From assembly GCA_039640505.1 (NCBI GenBank), contig CP046865.1:2843501-2907500 (forward strand): DNA of 64,000 bases, in the 5' to 3' direction. Both the position numbers and the translations under genes were made by a program. This DNA is from Rhodobacteraceae bacterium Araon29. Its GTDB lineage: Bacteria; Pseudomonadota; Alphaproteobacteria; Rhodobacterales; Rhodobacteraceae. This document shows, piece after piece, positions 1 through 9,389 of this stretch (positions are counted from its first letter, which is position 1; every line of letters starts with the position of its first letter). The notes below the pieces were generated by a model. It did not search any database. It saw nothing but the letters and a program-made list of their open reading frames with translations, and was not told the origin of the DNA.

Positions 1-99
1 CATTGCATTTTCAGCTTCTTCTTTAGCCCCTTGGGCCACCCCCATCGCATTGGTCATCAGTTGCGACAAATCATCGAACATTTTATTTTTGGTCTGCAT
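1..99 (-). CDS. ubiK: UbiK/BMFP-family accessory factor, N-terminal part
   Basis: The first 33 codons of a minus-strand gene that leaves the window on the left. The protein starts MQTKNKMFDDLSQLMTNAMG and continues into an acidic, alanine-rich helix, the usual opening of small BMFP proteins (YqiC/UbiK), which form coiled coils and assist ubiquinone biosynthesis in proteobacteria. A GGAGAG ribosome site lies just before the ATG. It diverges from lgt. Only the N-terminus is visible, so the family call rests on the short conserved opening. Confidence 0.7.
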   Translation of the reverse strand, partial: MQTKNKMFDDLSQLMTNAMGVAQGAKEEAENAM

Positions 100-128
100 G
101 AGACTCTCCAAAGTTGCTTTCTCTCTTA

Positions 129-147
129 TATGGTCACTCTATGGTCA
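129..147. repeat. Tandem TATGGTCA repeats between ubiK and lgt
   Basis: TATGGTCA occurs at 129-136 and again at 140-147, a pitch of 11 bp, in the 103-bp gap between the divergent ubiK and lgt genes. One-helical-turn spacing puts both copies on the same DNA face, as for a dimeric regulator or a UP-like element. No regulator is identified and chance is possible. Confidence 0.25.
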
Positions 148-202
148 GTCTCAAGGTTGACTTTTTTGTCAAACCAGATGAACAGAAGGGCAAAGGTAAA
201 TT

Positions 203-1084
203 ATGATTTCATTTCCCAACATATCCCCCGAGATTTTCTCGATTACCATTCTTGGAATGGAATTGGCTTTGAGGTGGTATGCCTTGGCCTATATCATCGG
301 ACTTATACTGGGTTGGCGGATTGCAGTATTGGCCGCCAACAGGCCAGCGCTGTGGCGCGATAACCTTTCCCCGATTGAAGCGGTACAAGTCGAAGATCTG
401 CTCACATGGGTGATAGTGGGCGTTATTTTGGGCGGTCGGCTTGGCTATGTTTTCTTTTATCAACCGCTCCATTTTCTCTATCATCCCTTGGAAATTGTGA
501 TGATTTGGCAAGGTGGCATGGCCTTCCATGGGGGATTAGCGGGCGTATGTGTCGCCGCATTCCTGTTCTTCCGGCGGAATTTGGTGCCATACGATTCTGG
601 TGCTGACTTACTGGCACTGGCTGCGCCTGTCGGGCTTCTTTTGGGACGTGTGGCTAATTTTATAAACGCCGAACTGTGGGGACGGCCCACTGATGTTCCG
701 TGGGGTGTTATTTTCCCAGGAGAAGCCGCTCAGGCCTGCGGCCAAATTGCCGGCCTTTGTGCACGCCATCCATCCCAGCTTTATGAAGCTGTCCTAGAGG
801 GTTTACTTTTAGGCGGGCTGTTACTGTTTTTAGCGTTTAGAAAGAATGCTTTGAAAAAACCCGGCCTGATCACGGGCATTTTCTTTGCCGGCTATGGCAT
901 CGCGCGCAGTATTGTTGAACTGGTGCGTCAACCAGATGCCCAGTTCCAGTCGGCAGAAAACCCATTGGGCTATGTCTATGAAATTTCTGGTATGGGCATC
1001 ACCATGGGGCAAATTTTGTCTCTGCCAATGATCGTAGCTGGACTGTTTTTAATTTCGCGCGCCCGTAGGCGCAGTATCTCATGA
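203..1084 (+). CDS. lgt: Prolipoprotein diacylglyceryl transferase
   Basis: Inner-membrane enzyme that moves diacylglycerol from phosphatidylglycerol to the lipobox cysteine of prolipoproteins, the first step of lipoprotein maturation. The 293-aa length is normal. Several hydrophobic helices are visible, with the MAFHGGLAG motif (His about 109) and the family signature [13 protein letters not shown] at about 148-160, which carries the essential arginine; a late arginine (VRQPD) is also kept. The stop overlaps the next start by 4 bp (ATGA), so the methyltransferase is probably translationally coupled. Lipoproteins made elsewhere in this window (PBP activator, TolC-like protein) would be substrates. 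Confidence 0.97.
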   Translation: MISFPNISPEIFSITILGMELALRWYALAYIIGLILGWRIAVLAANRPALWRDNLSPIEAVQVEDLLTWVIVGVILGGRLGYVFFYQPLHFLYHPLEIVMIWQGGMAFHGGLAGVCVAAFLFFRRNLVPYDSGADLLALAAPVGLLLGRVANFINAELWGRPTDVPWGVIFPGEAAQACGQIAGLCARHPSQLYEAVLEGLLLGGLLLFLAFRKNALKKPGLITGIFFAGYGIARSIVELVRQPDAQFQSAENPLGYVYEISGMGITMGQILSLPMIVAGLFLISRARRRSIS

Positions 1085-2145
1085 CAGAGCTGACGAAAGT
1101 CTTACATCACCGCATTACTCAGAATGGCCCGATGTCGCTGGCTGAATTTATGGAAACCTGTCTGCTGCATCCTACGCATGGTTATTATACCCAGCAAAAT
1201 GTCTTTGGCGTCAGCGGTGATTTTGTGACAGCCCCGGAAACCAGTCAGATGTTTGGAGAATTACTTGGCCTATGCCTTGCGCAAACCTGGCAGGACCAAG
1301 GCTGCCCCACGCCTTTTGTTCTGCTTGAACTTGGCCCCGGCCGCGGCACTTTGATGGCAGATATTTTGCGCGCGACCGCACGCATTGAGGGCTTTCACCA
1401 GTCCATGCATCTGCATTTATTTGAAGCCTCAAAAAAACTCATTGATCAGCAAAGAAAAAGCTTAAGGGGCTTTGATCCGGTTTGGCTTGACAGTTTGGCA
1501 AACTTGCCAAACCTGCCGCTGTTTTGCGTTGCAAATGAATTTTTCGACGCTCTGCCTCTACATCAATATCAGCGCAAGGGGGAAGGCTGGCATGAACGTC
1601 AGATCGGCTTAACCGATGGTAAGCTGTCGATCGGATTGAATAAAAACCCAAGCGTCACGCCGCAACTTACAGCCCGAATTGAAGACACGGCAGAGGGCGA
1701 TATTGTGGAAATCAACCCACAAACCCGAGCTATAGCGACCCAAATCGGCAGCCACATAGAGACCTACAAAGGCGCTGCTTTAATAATCGATTACGGGGAT
1801 TGGCGCTCGCTTGGGGATACGGTTCAAGCGGTAAAAGATCATCAGTATAGCGATCTTCTTGCAGCCCCGGGCGAGGCCGATCTGACTGCACATGTTGATT
1901 TTGAAGCGATCATGAACGCCGCCTCTTGTTCTGCTTCGCGGCTCACACCGCAGGGGGTTTTGCTTGAACGGCTTGGCATTACGCCGCGCGCTCAGGCGTT
2001 GGCCAAAAAGCTAAGCGGCCCAGCACTTGAGCAACACATTGCTGCGCATAGACGCTTGACGCATCCAGATGAAATGGGAAAAGTGTTCAAAGCCCTTGCA
2101 CTCTTTCCAAAGGCTTCCCCACCGCCGCCGGGATTTCAAACATGA
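1081..2145 (+). CDS. SAM-dependent methyltransferase, MidA/NDUFAF7 family
   Basis: A 354-aa class I methyltransferase. Its N-terminus has the family pattern [19 protein letters not shown], then [14 protein letters not shown], then the SAM-binding glycine loop [16 protein letters not shown]. The mitochondrial relative NDUFAF7/MidA methylates an arginine of a complex I subunit; a similar role here is inference. It sits between lgt and pgeF with 4-bp overlaps on both sides, an arrangement common in Rhodobacteraceae. Length and motifs are complete. Confidence 0.88.
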   Translation: MTELTKVLHHRITQNGPMSLAEFMETCLLHPTHGYYTQQNVFGVSGDFVTAPETSQMFGELLGLCLAQTWQDQGCPTPFVLLELGPGRGTLMADILRATARIEGFHQSMHLHLFEASKKLIDQQRKSLRGFDPVWLDSLANLPNLPLFCVANEFFDALPLHQYQRKGEGWHERQIGLTDGKLSIGLNKNPSVTPQLTARIEDTAEGDIVEINPQTRAIATQIGSHIETYKGAALIIDYGDWRSLGDTVQAVKDHQYSDLLAAPGEADLTAHVDFEAIMNAASCSASRLTPQGVLLERLGITPRAQALAKKLSGPALEQHIAAHRRLTHPDEMGKVFKALALFPKASPPPPGFQT

Positions 2146-2906
2146 CACTTGAACGGATCACATCACAGCTTTTACAGCCATTATCGCACGGGTTTTACAC
2201 CCGATTGGGCGGCGCCTCTTCTGGCATTTTTGCCGGTCTTAATTGTGGCCTGTCATCTTCTGATCAAGCTGAAATCGTTTCAATAAACAGAGCTCGTGTG
2301 GCCGAACACATGGGCATAAAATCGCAAAATCTTGTCACCGTTCATCAAATACATTCTGCCGAAGCACTGATAATTGATGCAGCAATACGGCCGGCCACTT
2401 CGGCGGATGCATTAGTGACCGCAACCCCACAGCTTGCTCTTGGCATACTTACTGCAGATTGCCAGCCAGTGCTGTTCGCCGATCCTAAAGCCGGCGTCAT
2501 CGGTGCGGCGCACGCAGGTTGGCGCGGGGCTTTGGACGGTATTCTGGAAGCAACCTTAGAGGCAATGGAACGCCTCGGTGCGGACCGCAACAGCATCAGC
2601 GCAGTGATCGGCCCCTGCATAAGCCAAGCCGCCTATGAAGTGGGGCAAGAGTTTTTTGAACGATTTGCAGATCATGACCCAAACGCCTTGCAGTATTTTA
2701 TAAACAGTCAATCCGTTGGGAAATACCTGTTTGATTTGCCCGGATATGGCCTAAACCGTTTGCGCACGGCTGGTGTTAAAACCGCCACATGGACGCATCA
2801 TTGCACCTATGCAGATGCACGGCGGTTCTATTCCTATCGCCGCACAACACATAAAGGCCAAGCTGATTATGGCCGGATGATTGCCACTATTAAATTAGGG
2901 GATTGA
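2142..2906 (+). CDS. pgeF: Peptidoglycan editing factor / multicopper-oxidase-like (YfiH, PgeF)
   Basis: A 254-aa protein of the Cu-oxidase_4 (DUF152/YfiH) family. The metal-site pattern is present: a histidine in TVHQIHSAEA, a cysteine in LGILTADCQPVLFAD and a histidine in GAAHAGWRG. Family members remove misplaced L-Ser from peptidoglycan precursors or act as purine nucleoside phosphorylases/laccases, and the sequence alone does not decide between these. The start overlaps the preceding stop by 4 bp. It converges on the Lrp gene with a 6-bp gap. Confidence 0.88.
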   Translation: MTLERITSQLLQPLSHGFYTRLGGASSGIFAGLNCGLSSSDQAEIVSINRARVAEHMGIKSQNLVTVHQIHSAEALIIDAAIRPATSADALVTATPQLALGILTADCQPVLFADPKAGVIGAAHAGWRGALDGILEATLEAMERLGADRNSISAVIGPCISQAAYEVGQEFFERFADHDPNALQYFINSQSVGKYLFDLPGYGLNRLRTAGVKTATWTHHCTYADARRFYSYRRTTHKGQADYGRMIATIKLGD

Positions 2907-2912
2907 ACGGCC

Positions 2913-3416
2913 TTAGGGCTGCATTGCCAAACGCTCTTCAAGCACTTCAAAAGGCACGCCAGGGTCTTCTTTGGCTGCGCGGATCACAAGGGATGTTTTG
3001 ACGCTTCCCACATTTGGAGCAGTCAGCAATTCACCCGTTAAAAAAGACTGAAAGCTACTTAAATCCGGCGCCACGCATTTCAGCATAAAATCAACCTCGC
3101 CATTGAGCATATGACATTCACGTACCAACGGCCAGGTCACGCAGCGCTCTTCGAATTCGCGCAAATCAACCTCGGCCTGACTTTGCAGACCGACCATCGC
3201 AAAAACCTGAACCTCAAAGCCAAGTTGCCGGCTGTTAACCTCAGCGTGATAGCCGCGAATGAACCCAAGCTCTTCTAGCCCGCGCACCCGCCGCAAACAC
3301 GGAGGCGCCGAAATCCCGACGCGGCGCGCCAGTTCAACATTTGTCATGCGCCCATTGGCCTGCAATTCTGCTAAAATCAGCCGGTCAATAGAGTCTAAAC
3401 GGGTTAAAGGCATCAC
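2913..3416 (-). CDS. Lrp/AsnC-family transcriptional regulator
   Basis: A 167-aa feast/famine regulator. An N-terminal winged helix-turn-helix (LDSIDRLILAELQANGRMTN, then VELARRVGISAPPCLRRV) is followed by a RAM/AsnC ligand domain ending in TSLVIRAAKEDPGVPF. It diverges from trxB across 188 bp that contain paired CGCAATATTATT repeats, plausible autoregulatory sites. The ligand, probably an amino acid, cannot be told. The conserved pairing with trxB suggests local control, but that is inference. Confidence 0.93.
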   Translation of the reverse strand: MMPLTRLDSIDRLILAELQANGRMTNVELARRVGISAPPCLRRVRGLEELGFIRGYHAEVNSRQLGFEVQVFAMVGLQSQAEVDLREFEERCVTWPLVRECHMLNGEVDFMLKCVAPDLSSFQSFLTGELLTAPNVGSVKTSLVIRAAKEDPGVPFEVLEERLAMQP

Positions 3417-3462
3417 AAAGCTCCGCTAATTTTCCGTTTCTTACAGCAATTGGGGGGGCTTG

Positions 3463-3495
3463 CGCAATATTATTTCAATTTTCCGCAATATTATT
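3463..3495. promoter_or_regulatory. Paired CGCAATATTATT repeats, candidate Lrp operator
   Basis: CGCAATATTATT is present twice in direct orientation, at 3463-3474 and 3484-3495, 21 bp apart (two helical turns), between the divergent lrp-type gene and trxB. A shorter AATTTTCCG also repeats nearby (3428 and 3477). AT-rich cores phased by whole turns are typical of Lrp/AsnC octamer binding. Assignment to the adjacent regulator is inference. Confidence 0.5.
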
Positions 3496-3604
3496 CGCAG
3501 CAGTGGGCCTGTGGCTTTGCCTGAAAGATAATTGGCTCTAAGGGGTTTTACAGCTGCTCTTAGGGCGATATATGCCTATGGAACGTCCGAAAATGAATAG
3601 GTAG

Positions 3605-4549
3605 ATGATGTCTGATACCCGCCATACCAAAGTTTTAATCATCGGCTCTGGCCCAACCGGATACACCGCCGGGGTTTATGCCAGCCGTGCGATGCTAGCG
3701 CCCATTTTGGTGCAGGGTATTGAACCGGGTGGGCAGCTGACCACCACCACCGAGGTTGAAAACTGGCCCGGAGATACCGAAGTGCAAGGCCCTGATCTCA
3801 TGGTCCGGATGGAAGCCCACGCCAAAGCCATGGGCACGGAAATTATTGGCGACATCATTAGCGATCTAGACCTGAGCCAGCGGCCCTTTACAGCCAAGGG
3901 TGATAGCGGCACAACCTATACCGCCGATGCAGTGATCCTTGCCACCGGCGCACGTGCCAAATGGCTTGGCCTTCAGTCCGAAGAAAAGTTCAAAGGATTT
4001 GGCGTTTCTGCCTGTGCCACCTGCGATGGTTTCTTTTACCGCGGCCAAGAAATCGTTGTCATCGGCGGTGGTAATACAGCCGTAGAAGAAGCGCTGTTTC
4101 TGACCAATTTTGCAAGCAAGGTTACGCTGATCCACCGCCGCGATGAGCTGCGGGCAGAAAAGGTTTTACAAAACCGTTTGCTAAAGCATCCCAAAATTGA
4201 ACCGCTCTGGTTTCACGAATTGGATGAAGTGGTGGGCACTGATGCCCCGCTTGGTGTCGAGGCCGTGCGTGCAAAGCACACAAAAACCGGTGAGATTACG
4301 GAAATCTCATGCAAAGGGGTTTTCGTAGCGATCGGCCATGCACCAGCCAATGAACTGGTAAAAGATGTGCTCGAAACCCATAGCGGCGGCTATGTTAAGG
4401 TCGAAGCGGGCAGCACCCGCACCTCTATTCCGGGGGTGTTTGCCGCCGGTGATTTAACCGACCATATCTACCGCCAAGCTGTAACCAGCGCAGGTATGGG
4501 GTGTATGGCAGCGCTGGATGCGGAAAAATTCATCGCCGAGCAAGAGTAG
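3605..4549 (+). CDS. trxB: Thioredoxin-disulfide reductase
   Basis: FAD- and NADPH-dependent reductase of thioredoxin, cytoplasmic, 314 aa. The N-terminal FAD loop [16 protein letters not shown] (about 15-30), the redox-active pair C137-A-T-C140 followed by DGFF, the NADPH loop [13 protein letters not shown] and the C-terminal FAD motif GVFAAGDL are all present. Two adjacent ATG codons (3605, 3608) are possible starts. It faces the phzF-like gene convergently. Gene order lrp-trxB is common in Rhodobacteraceae. Confidence 0.97.
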   Translation: MMSDTRHTKVLIIGSGPTGYTAGVYASRAMLAPILVQGIEPGGQLTTTTEVENWPGDTEVQGPDLMVRMEAHAKAMGTEIIGDIISDLDLSQRPFTAKGDSGTTYTADAVILATGARAKWLGLQSEEKFKGFGVSACATCDGFFYRGQEIVVIGGGNTAVEEALFLTNFASKVTLIHRRDELRAEKVLQNRLLKHPKIEPLWFHELDEVVGTDAPLGVEAVRAKHTKTGEITEISCKGVFVAIGHAPANELVKDVLETHSGGYVKVEAGSTRTSIPGVFAAGDLTDHIYRQAVTSAGMGCMAALDAEKFIAEQE

Positions 4550-4572
4550 CACAAGCGCCTGCTTCACGGGGA

Positions 4573-5448
4573 TTAAAGCAGCAGCTCGCCGCTCATCAGC
4601 ACATGGCCTGATCCAGCAACTTCTACCCCGGTGATCGCGTTGGCGGGGCCAAGAACCTTAACATTTGCCTGCCCGGGCCGACCCATCCAATGACCCTGTT
4701 CGGCGATAATTGATGGCTGCTTGATCAATCCGTGATGCCACAGATAGGCGGCCATGGCGCCAGTGGCTGATCCGGTAAAAGAATCTTCAGCCGGGTTGGG
4801 CGGCAACATCAAGAGCCGCGAAAAAGTATCTGCCTCATCACTGATGCCTTGCAACGACACCCAAAACGGCTCCATCCAATCGGTTGAATTATATTGTTGC
4901 TTTGCAATTTCAATAGCTTGTGGATTTGCATGTAGTTTACGCAGGATGCTGTGATCTTTTACTACAGATATACAAAACGGTATCCCAGTCGAAACAATTT
5001 GTGGCGGCGAGATGATATCAGCCGGTTCAATACTGCCGCAATCTGCTATGGTTTCTGGATCAAGAATTGGCCCAAATTCAGGCGCTATTTGTGTCATAAG
5101 AATTCTGGGCCGGCCCTGTTCATGTTCAATACGGATAGGAATAATTCCAGCGCCAGTCTCTACGGTCAGACGGTCATTGGTTATCTTTTCTCGATGAAGC
5201 AATGAAATGACGGTTGCAACCGTCGGGTGCCCTGCGAAAGGAATTTCACCGCTGGCCAGAAAATATCTGACTTTGACATCTGCTTTGGTCGAGTGTTCCA
5301 CGAAAGTACATTCTGACAATGATGTTTCGCGGACAAACTTAATGCAAATTTCACCGCTCAGATCGCCAGCGTCGTGAACAACTGCACATCCATTTCCAGC
5401 AAAAGCTTCGCTGGCGAACGCATCCACCCAGTCTGTTTGATATCTCAT
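4573..5448 (-). CDS. PhzF-family epimerase/isomerase-like protein
   Basis: A 291-aa member of the PhzF/DapF-fold family. The catalytic glutamate motif (SECTFV, Glu46) and the conserved FAGHPTVATV segment are visible, as is GSATGAMAAYL near the C-terminus. Characterised PhzF acts in phenazine synthesis, but no phenazine genes are nearby, so this is one of the many stand-alone homologues whose substrate is unknown. An AGAGGG ribosome site precedes the ATG. Upstream lies an inverted TAGATTA/TAATCTA pair (5464-5470, 5494-5500) that may be an operator. Confidence 0.85.
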   Translation of the reverse strand: MRYQTDWVDAFASEAFAGNGCAVVHDAGDLSGEICIKFVRETSLSECTFVEHSTKADVKVRYFLASGEIPFAGHPTVATVISLLHREKITNDRLTVETGAGIIPIRIEHEQGRPRILMTQIAPEFGPILDPETIADCGSIEPADIISPPQIVSTGIPFCISVVKDHSILRKLHANPQAIEIAKQQYNSTDWMEPFWVSLQGISDEADTFSRLLMLPPNPAEDSFTGSATGAMAAYLWHHGLIKQPSIIAEQGHWMGRPGQANVKVLGPANAITGVEVAGSGHVLMSGELLL

Positions 5449-5541
5449 TTATCACATCCCTCTTAGATTAAACACTTATCAATAATATAAGATTAATCTA
5501 GCGAACAGGGATCAATTTCACCAGCCTGTGTTGGTATGCAA

Positions 5542-5769
5542 TTAATGAACCGTGACCGGGGATAGATCATTTTGCCGGGCCAGCATAAAGGCCATTTGAC
5601 GGTCTTTTACCACTGCCAGTCTTTCGCCGTCGGATTTATGCACCGCATACAGGGTTTCGCCATCTTCAATCTGATCCCGAATTTCACCGGGTAAATCCTC
5701 GGCTGCCACAGGCCGGACATAAACAATCCTGTCCGTGTTATCGGTATTTTTAAAAGCCTCTACATCCAT
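5542..5769 (-). CDS. DUF1150 family protein
   Basis: A 75-aa protein recognised as DUF1150 from its size, its pattern (YVRPVAAEDLP, then AVHKSDGERLAVVKDRQMAF) and its position directly after an Hsp20 gene, as in other Rhodobacteraceae. The function is unknown. It begins 4 bp after the Hsp20 stop, so the two are very probably co-transcribed and the protein may be induced with the small heat-shock protein. Confidence 0.82.
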   Translation of the reverse strand: MDVEAFKNTDNTDRIVYVRPVAAEDLPGEIRDQIEDGETLYAVHKSDGERLAVVKDRQMAFMLARQNDLSPVTVH

Positions 5770-5773
5770 TGCT

Positions 5774-6187
5774 CTAGCCTTTTTTTATCTTGATTGTCTG
5801 CACCACAGTATCGGGCACCGTTTGAGTAAGATCCACATGCAGCAGCCCATTTTCTAGGATTGCCTCGCCTACATCAACACCTTCGGCCAAAACAAACGAC
5901 CGTTGAAATTGTCGGGCAGCGATCCCACGGTGTAAAAACATCCGCTCAGCGCCATCCTCTATTTGTCGGCCACGCACCACCAATTGATGATCTTCCACGG
6001 TGATGGATAAATCCGCTTCGCTAAAGCCCGCAACAGCCAGTGATATGCGATACGACCGATCCGAGGTTTGCTCAATGTTAAAGGGGGGATATCCTTCGCT
6101 TCCGGATTTTGCTGTCCGTTCCAGCAAACGCTCTAATTGTTCGAACCCTAGCATATGAGGATAAGAAGCAAGCGTAAGTTTTGTCAT
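5774..6187 (-). CDS. Small heat-shock protein, Hsp20 family
   Basis: ATP-independent holdase chaperone of 137 aa. The alpha-crystallin domain runs from about residue 33 to 130 and ends in the typical ENGLLHVDL strand; the C-terminal tail is lysine-rich. I chose the ATG at 6187 because it has AAAGGACG 6 bp upstream and gives the family's MTKLTLASYPHMLGFEQLER opening. A longer frame reaching 6280 has an atypical N-terminus. Hsp20 genes of this type are usually under RpoH control; no clear promoter was identified here. Confidence 0.92.
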   Translation of the reverse strand: MTKLTLASYPHMLGFEQLERLLERTAKSGSEGYPPFNIEQTSDRSYRISLAVAGFSEADLSITVEDHQLVVRGRQIEDGAERMFLHRGIAARQFQRSFVLAEGVDVGEAILENGLLHVDLTQTVPDTVVQTIKIKKG

Positions 6188-6341
6188 CGAAACGTCCTTT
6201 ACAAAAGCGACAGTCCTAAACATGTGGCCCCTAAACGGCGACCGTGTTTGAGATATGGGGCTAAAGGTGACGCAACTCAAGGGCTTTGCAGCAAAAATTC
6301 TTTTGGCTACACTATTCCTTTAACGACTCAATGGGCCGGCT

Positions 6342-6566
6342 ATGACCGCATCTTCCGACAGTTCAATGAAAAATGAAGAGGTCCTGCGGATAGAACTTGA
6401 AGTCTTTCGCCGTGAGCACCGTGATCTTGACGACGCGATTGCAGCATTAAGTGAAAAAGGCACCAGCGATCAATTGACACTGCAGCGTTTAAAAAAGCGC
6501 AAATTGCAGTTGAAAGATAAAATTGCCCAAATAGAAGACCGTTTGACACCAGACATTATTGCCTAG
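6342..6566 (+). CDS. YdcH family protein (DUF465)
   Basis: A 74-aa all-helical protein. The DUF465 core is evident (FRREHRDLDDAI, LQRLKKRKLQLKDKI) and it ends DRLTPDIIA. Small proteins like this are abundant in alphaproteobacteria and have no settled function. It lies just before purE and diverges from Hsp20. The internal ATG at 6366 is an alternative start, but the longer form matches the usual family length better. Confidence 0.85.
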   Translation: MTASSDSSMKNEEVLRIELEVFRREHRDLDDAIAALSEKGTSDQLTLQRLKKRKLQLKDKIAQIEDRLTPDIIA

Positions 6567-6570
6567 CCGC

Positions 6571-6611
6571 TCACAATCGCTATAGTGCGCCGCTCAAACC
6601 GAGGATTGTGA
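6571..6611 (+). promoter_or_regulatory. Inverted repeat spanning the purE leader
   Basis: TCACAATC (6571-6578) and GATTGTGA (6604-6611) are perfect 8-bp inverted arms around a 25-nt loop. The right arm touches the purE ATG at 6612 and overlaps the end of its GAGG ribosome site (6601-6604). In RNA this could hide the start region; as DNA it could be an operator. No known purine riboswitch is recognised. Confidence 0.35.
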
Positions 6612-7100
6612 ATGACACAGGCAAAAGTTGGGATCATTATGGGCAGCCAGTCGGACTGGCCCACCCTGCGCGAAGCAGCTGAAATTCTGGAGGCTCTGAA
6701 CATTGCATATGAGCGCAAGATTGTTTCGGCGCACCGCACGCCGGATAGGTTATGGGACTATGGTACAAAGGCCGTATCCCGCGGCCTTCAGGTGATTATC
6801 GCAGGCGCTGGGGGCGCCGCGCATCTGCCCGGCATGATGGCATCAAAAACCCGTATTCCCGTGATTGGCGTGCCAGTACAGACCAAAGCACTTTCAGGCG
6901 TCGATAGCCTCTATTCCATCTTGCAAATGCCGCGTGGCTATCCGGTGGCAACCATGGCCATTGGCGCAGCCGGCGCACAAAACGGCGCCTTGATGGCCGC
7001 TTCCATTCTAGCCCTTCAAGACAGCGAGATCGCCACACGGCTTGAGCAGTGGCGCGCCGATCTCAGCTCTTCTATTCCTGATGAGCCGCACGATGAATGA
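6612..7100 (+). CDS. purE: N5-CAIR mutase (class I PurE)
   Basis: Converts N5-carboxyaminoimidazole ribonucleotide to CAIR in de novo purine synthesis. The 162-aa protein has the phosphate loop [10 protein letters not shown], the catalytic motif SAHRTPDRL (His41) and the signature [12 protein letters not shown]. Its stop lies just inside the purK start region, so PurE and PurK are probably made together, as is usual. Its leader carries an inverted repeat that could influence translation. Confidence 0.97.
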   Translation: MTQAKVGIIMGSQSDWPTLREAAEILEALNIAYERKIVSAHRTPDRLWDYGTKAVSRGLQVIIAGAGGAAHLPGMMASKTRIPVIGVPVQTKALSGVDSLYSILQMPRGYPVATMAIGAAGAQNGALMAASILALQDSEIATRLEQWRADLSSSIPDEPHDE

Positions 7101-8166
7101 GCCCCTTGCATCCGGTTCGGTGATCGGCATTTTAGGCGGCGGCCAATTGGGCCGGATGCTTTCTGCGGCGGCAAGCCGGCTTGGGCTTCGCACCCATATA
7201 TTTGAGCCCTCTGATGCACCGCCCGCCGCCGATGTGGCCCATGCGGCAACCGCTGCGCCCTATGAGGACAGCGCAGCGCTGAAACGCTTTGCCGAAGCGG
7301 TGGATGTGATCACCTATGAATTTGAAAACATTCCCACGTCCGCCCTAGATACGCTGGAAAAAATCCGCAATATACGGCCCGGCCGCGAAGCGCTGCGGGT
7401 CTCACAAGACCGGCTTACGGAAAAACTTTTCCTAAGCGAATTAGGTCTGAAAACAGCGCCTTACGCTACGGTCGACCAATTTGAAGACCTTGAAAAGGCG
7501 GTGCAAACCATCGGCGCCCCTGCAATTTTGAAAACCCGCCGCTTTGGCTATGACGGTAAAGGTCAGGCACGTATTATGGCCGAGCAAGATATAAAACAGG
7601 CCTTTGAAGATATGGCAGGTCAGCCCGCGATTCTAGAAGGGTTTGTCGATTTTAGTCATGAAGTATCGGTGATCGGTGCGCGCAATTCCGCGGGCGATGT
7701 CGCCTGCTTTGATCCGGGCGAAAATGTCCACCGCGACGGGATTTTGCACAGCACCACAGTGCCCGCAAAGCTGAGCGCAGGCCAACGGATGGATGCGGTT
7801 TTGCTCACTGCCAAGATACTCAATACGCTGGACTATGTTGGCGTGATGGGGGTTGAGCTTTTCGTCACAAATGGCGGGCTGGTGGTCAATGAGATTGCGC
7901 CAAGGGTGCATAACTCGGGTCATTGGACCCAAAACGGATGTGCGGTTGATCAGTTTGAACAGCATATTCGCGCCGTGGCCGGTTGGCCGCTTGGCGATGG
8001 CACGCGGCACAGCGACGTGGTGATGGAAAACCTGATTGGCGAGGATGTCCTAGGGGCGGAAAAACTTGCCAAAGAGCCCCATACGGCACTGCATCTTTAC
8101 GGTAAAACCGAGGTTAAACCGGGCCGTAAAATGGGCCATGTTAACCGCGTCAAAACCCCGACATAA
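7093..8166 (+). CDS. purK: N5-CAIR synthetase
   Basis: ATP-grasp enzyme that makes N5-CAIR from AIR, ATP and bicarbonate, supplying PurE. The N-terminus [13 protein letters not shown] is diagnostic, followed by [19 protein letters not shown] and the metal-binding [16 protein letters not shown] place the start at the ATG at 7093 (MNEPLASGS), overlapping the purE stop; an in-frame ATG at 7081 adds four residues. The 357-aa length fits the family. Confidence 0.96.
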   Translation: MNEPLASGSVIGILGGGQLGRMLSAAASRLGLRTHIFEPSDAPPAADVAHAATAAPYEDSAALKRFAEAVDVITYEFENIPTSALDTLEKIRNIRPGREALRVSQDRLTEKLFLSELGLKTAPYATVDQFEDLEKAVQTIGAPAILKTRRFGYDGKGQARIMAEQDIKQAFEDMAGQPAILEGFVDFSHEVSVIGARNSAGDVACFDPGENVHRDGILHSTTVPAKLSAGQRMDAVLLTAKILNTLDYVGVMGVELFVTNGGLVVNEIAPRVHNSGHWTQNGCAVDQFEQHIRAVAGWPLGDGTRHSDVVMENLIGEDVLGAEKLAKEPHTALHLYGKTEVKPGRKMGHVNRVKTPT

Positions 8167-8246
8167 ACCGCCAAAATGCGGTATCGGTATTGCGTTGGTA
8201 TCACGGCAGTTTCGCAGTGGTGCCAAATTTGGCCCATTTAAAGCCT

Positions 8247-9389
8247 CTAAGAGCCAAAAAACTGCTGCGCAAGATCGCCGCTCATATAGCTCAAAGCGCC
8301 GCCTGCGAAACACGCAGCCACCTGTTGGCTTTTTGCATCAAGGATCAAAAGATCGGCGCGGTAACCTGCCTTTATGTGGCCGCGATCCTTAAGCCCTAAA
8401 ATAGCTGCTGGTCCGGCTGACACCAGATGCCAAGCCGCCGGCAAACCGATCTCTTTGGCCAGAGCAAGCGCGGCCAATCGTGGTGACGGATAATGATAAT
8501 CCGAGGCCAGCGCCGAACAGAGCCGCTGTTGGATCAATTCCAAAGCGCTAATATTCTTTTTATGCGAGCCGCCGCGCACAACATTCGGCGCGCCCATTAT
8601 GATCGGATTGCCCAGCGCCGCCGCCGCTTCGGCGGCCTCTTTGGTTTCGGGAAATTCGCAGAGCGCCGCGCCCTTAGCAGCCCAGCCTTGGCGATCTTGC
8701 ACACGGGCATCATCATGGCTGCCAAGGAACACCCCTGCCCCCAAGGCAGTGATTAAATCGGGTAGGGCGGCGGCAACCTGATCTGATTTTTCATGCAGCT
8801 CTTTGAGCAGATCAAGATGTGCCTCAGGGCTGCGGCCACTTTTGAGCGCTTGGCCCGTAAGCCGCGCCGGGCGTTTGCCCTGTGCCAAAGCCTGATGCGG
8901 CAGGTGGTCATTGAACACCACATAAGGCACCGCATAGCGCGCGCAGAGCGCTGCAAATTCTGTGTAGTGATCCAGCATATGGGTTTCAAAGCGCAATTGC
9001 GGCAGAAGCGTGCTGGGCACTTTGGGGGCAAACTGTTCTAAATGTTCTAGAAATGTCCGGGCAAATTCAGGGCTGCGCATGCCGCCTTCCCAACTGTAAA
9101 ACTGCGCCAGAACTGCAGTGGTTATACCGTTCGATGCAAGCTCGCTGTGCAGTGCGTAAAACCCGCTTTGCAAGTCCTTGACTGCGCCGCGGCGCGGGGC
9201 GAGATGGCGCTCGAACCCGTCGCCATGCAGATCAACAATGCCTGGCAATATCTGATAGCCTGTTAGGTCAATTTGCCGGCCCGAACTGGCCTCGGCAATC
9301 AATCCCTCGGCGATGAAAAGCGGCTCTTGCACCAATCCCTCTGGCCACAGCACCTCGGCGTTGACGAATGACAGCGCCAGTGCGCTCAT
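8247..9389 (-). CDS. phnM: PhnM-type alpha-D-ribose 1-methylphosphonate 5-triphosphate diphosphatase
   Basis: An amidohydrolase-superfamily protein of 380 aa. The metal-binding motif [15 protein letters not shown] at about 54-68 and the later FLGSHDDA motif are typical of PhnM, which releases pyrophosphate from the C-P lyase intermediate. No other phn genes are in the window, so this is a stand-alone copy; it may serve a remote C-P lyase cluster or another triphosphate. It starts within the stop of the upstream hydrolase gene (ATGA overlap), forming a three-gene unit with that hydrolase and an EamA transporter. Confidence 0.85.
   Translation of the reverse strand: MSALALSFVNAEVLWPEGLVQEPLFIAEGLIAEASSGRQIDLTGYQILPGIVDLHGDGFERHLAPRRGAVKDLQSGFYALHSELASNGITTAVLAQFYSWEGGMRSPEFARTFLEHLEQFAPKVPSTLLPQLRFETHMLDHYTEFAALCARYAVPYVVFNDHLPHQALAQGKRPARLTGQALKSGRSPEAHLDLLKELHEKSDQVAAALPDLITALGAGVFLGSHDDARVQDRQGWAAKGAALCEFPETKEAAEAAAALGNPIIMGAPNVVRGGSHKKNISALELIQQRLCSALASDYHYPSPRLAALALAKEIGLPAAWHLVSAGPAAILGLKDRGHIKAGYRADLLILDAKSQQVAACFAGGALSYMSGDLAQQFFGS

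Noticed and set aside
5542-6187. Phenazine pathway suggested by the nearby PhzF-like protein
   Set aside because: No other phenazine genes nearby; the neighbours are heat-shock and DUF1150 genes.
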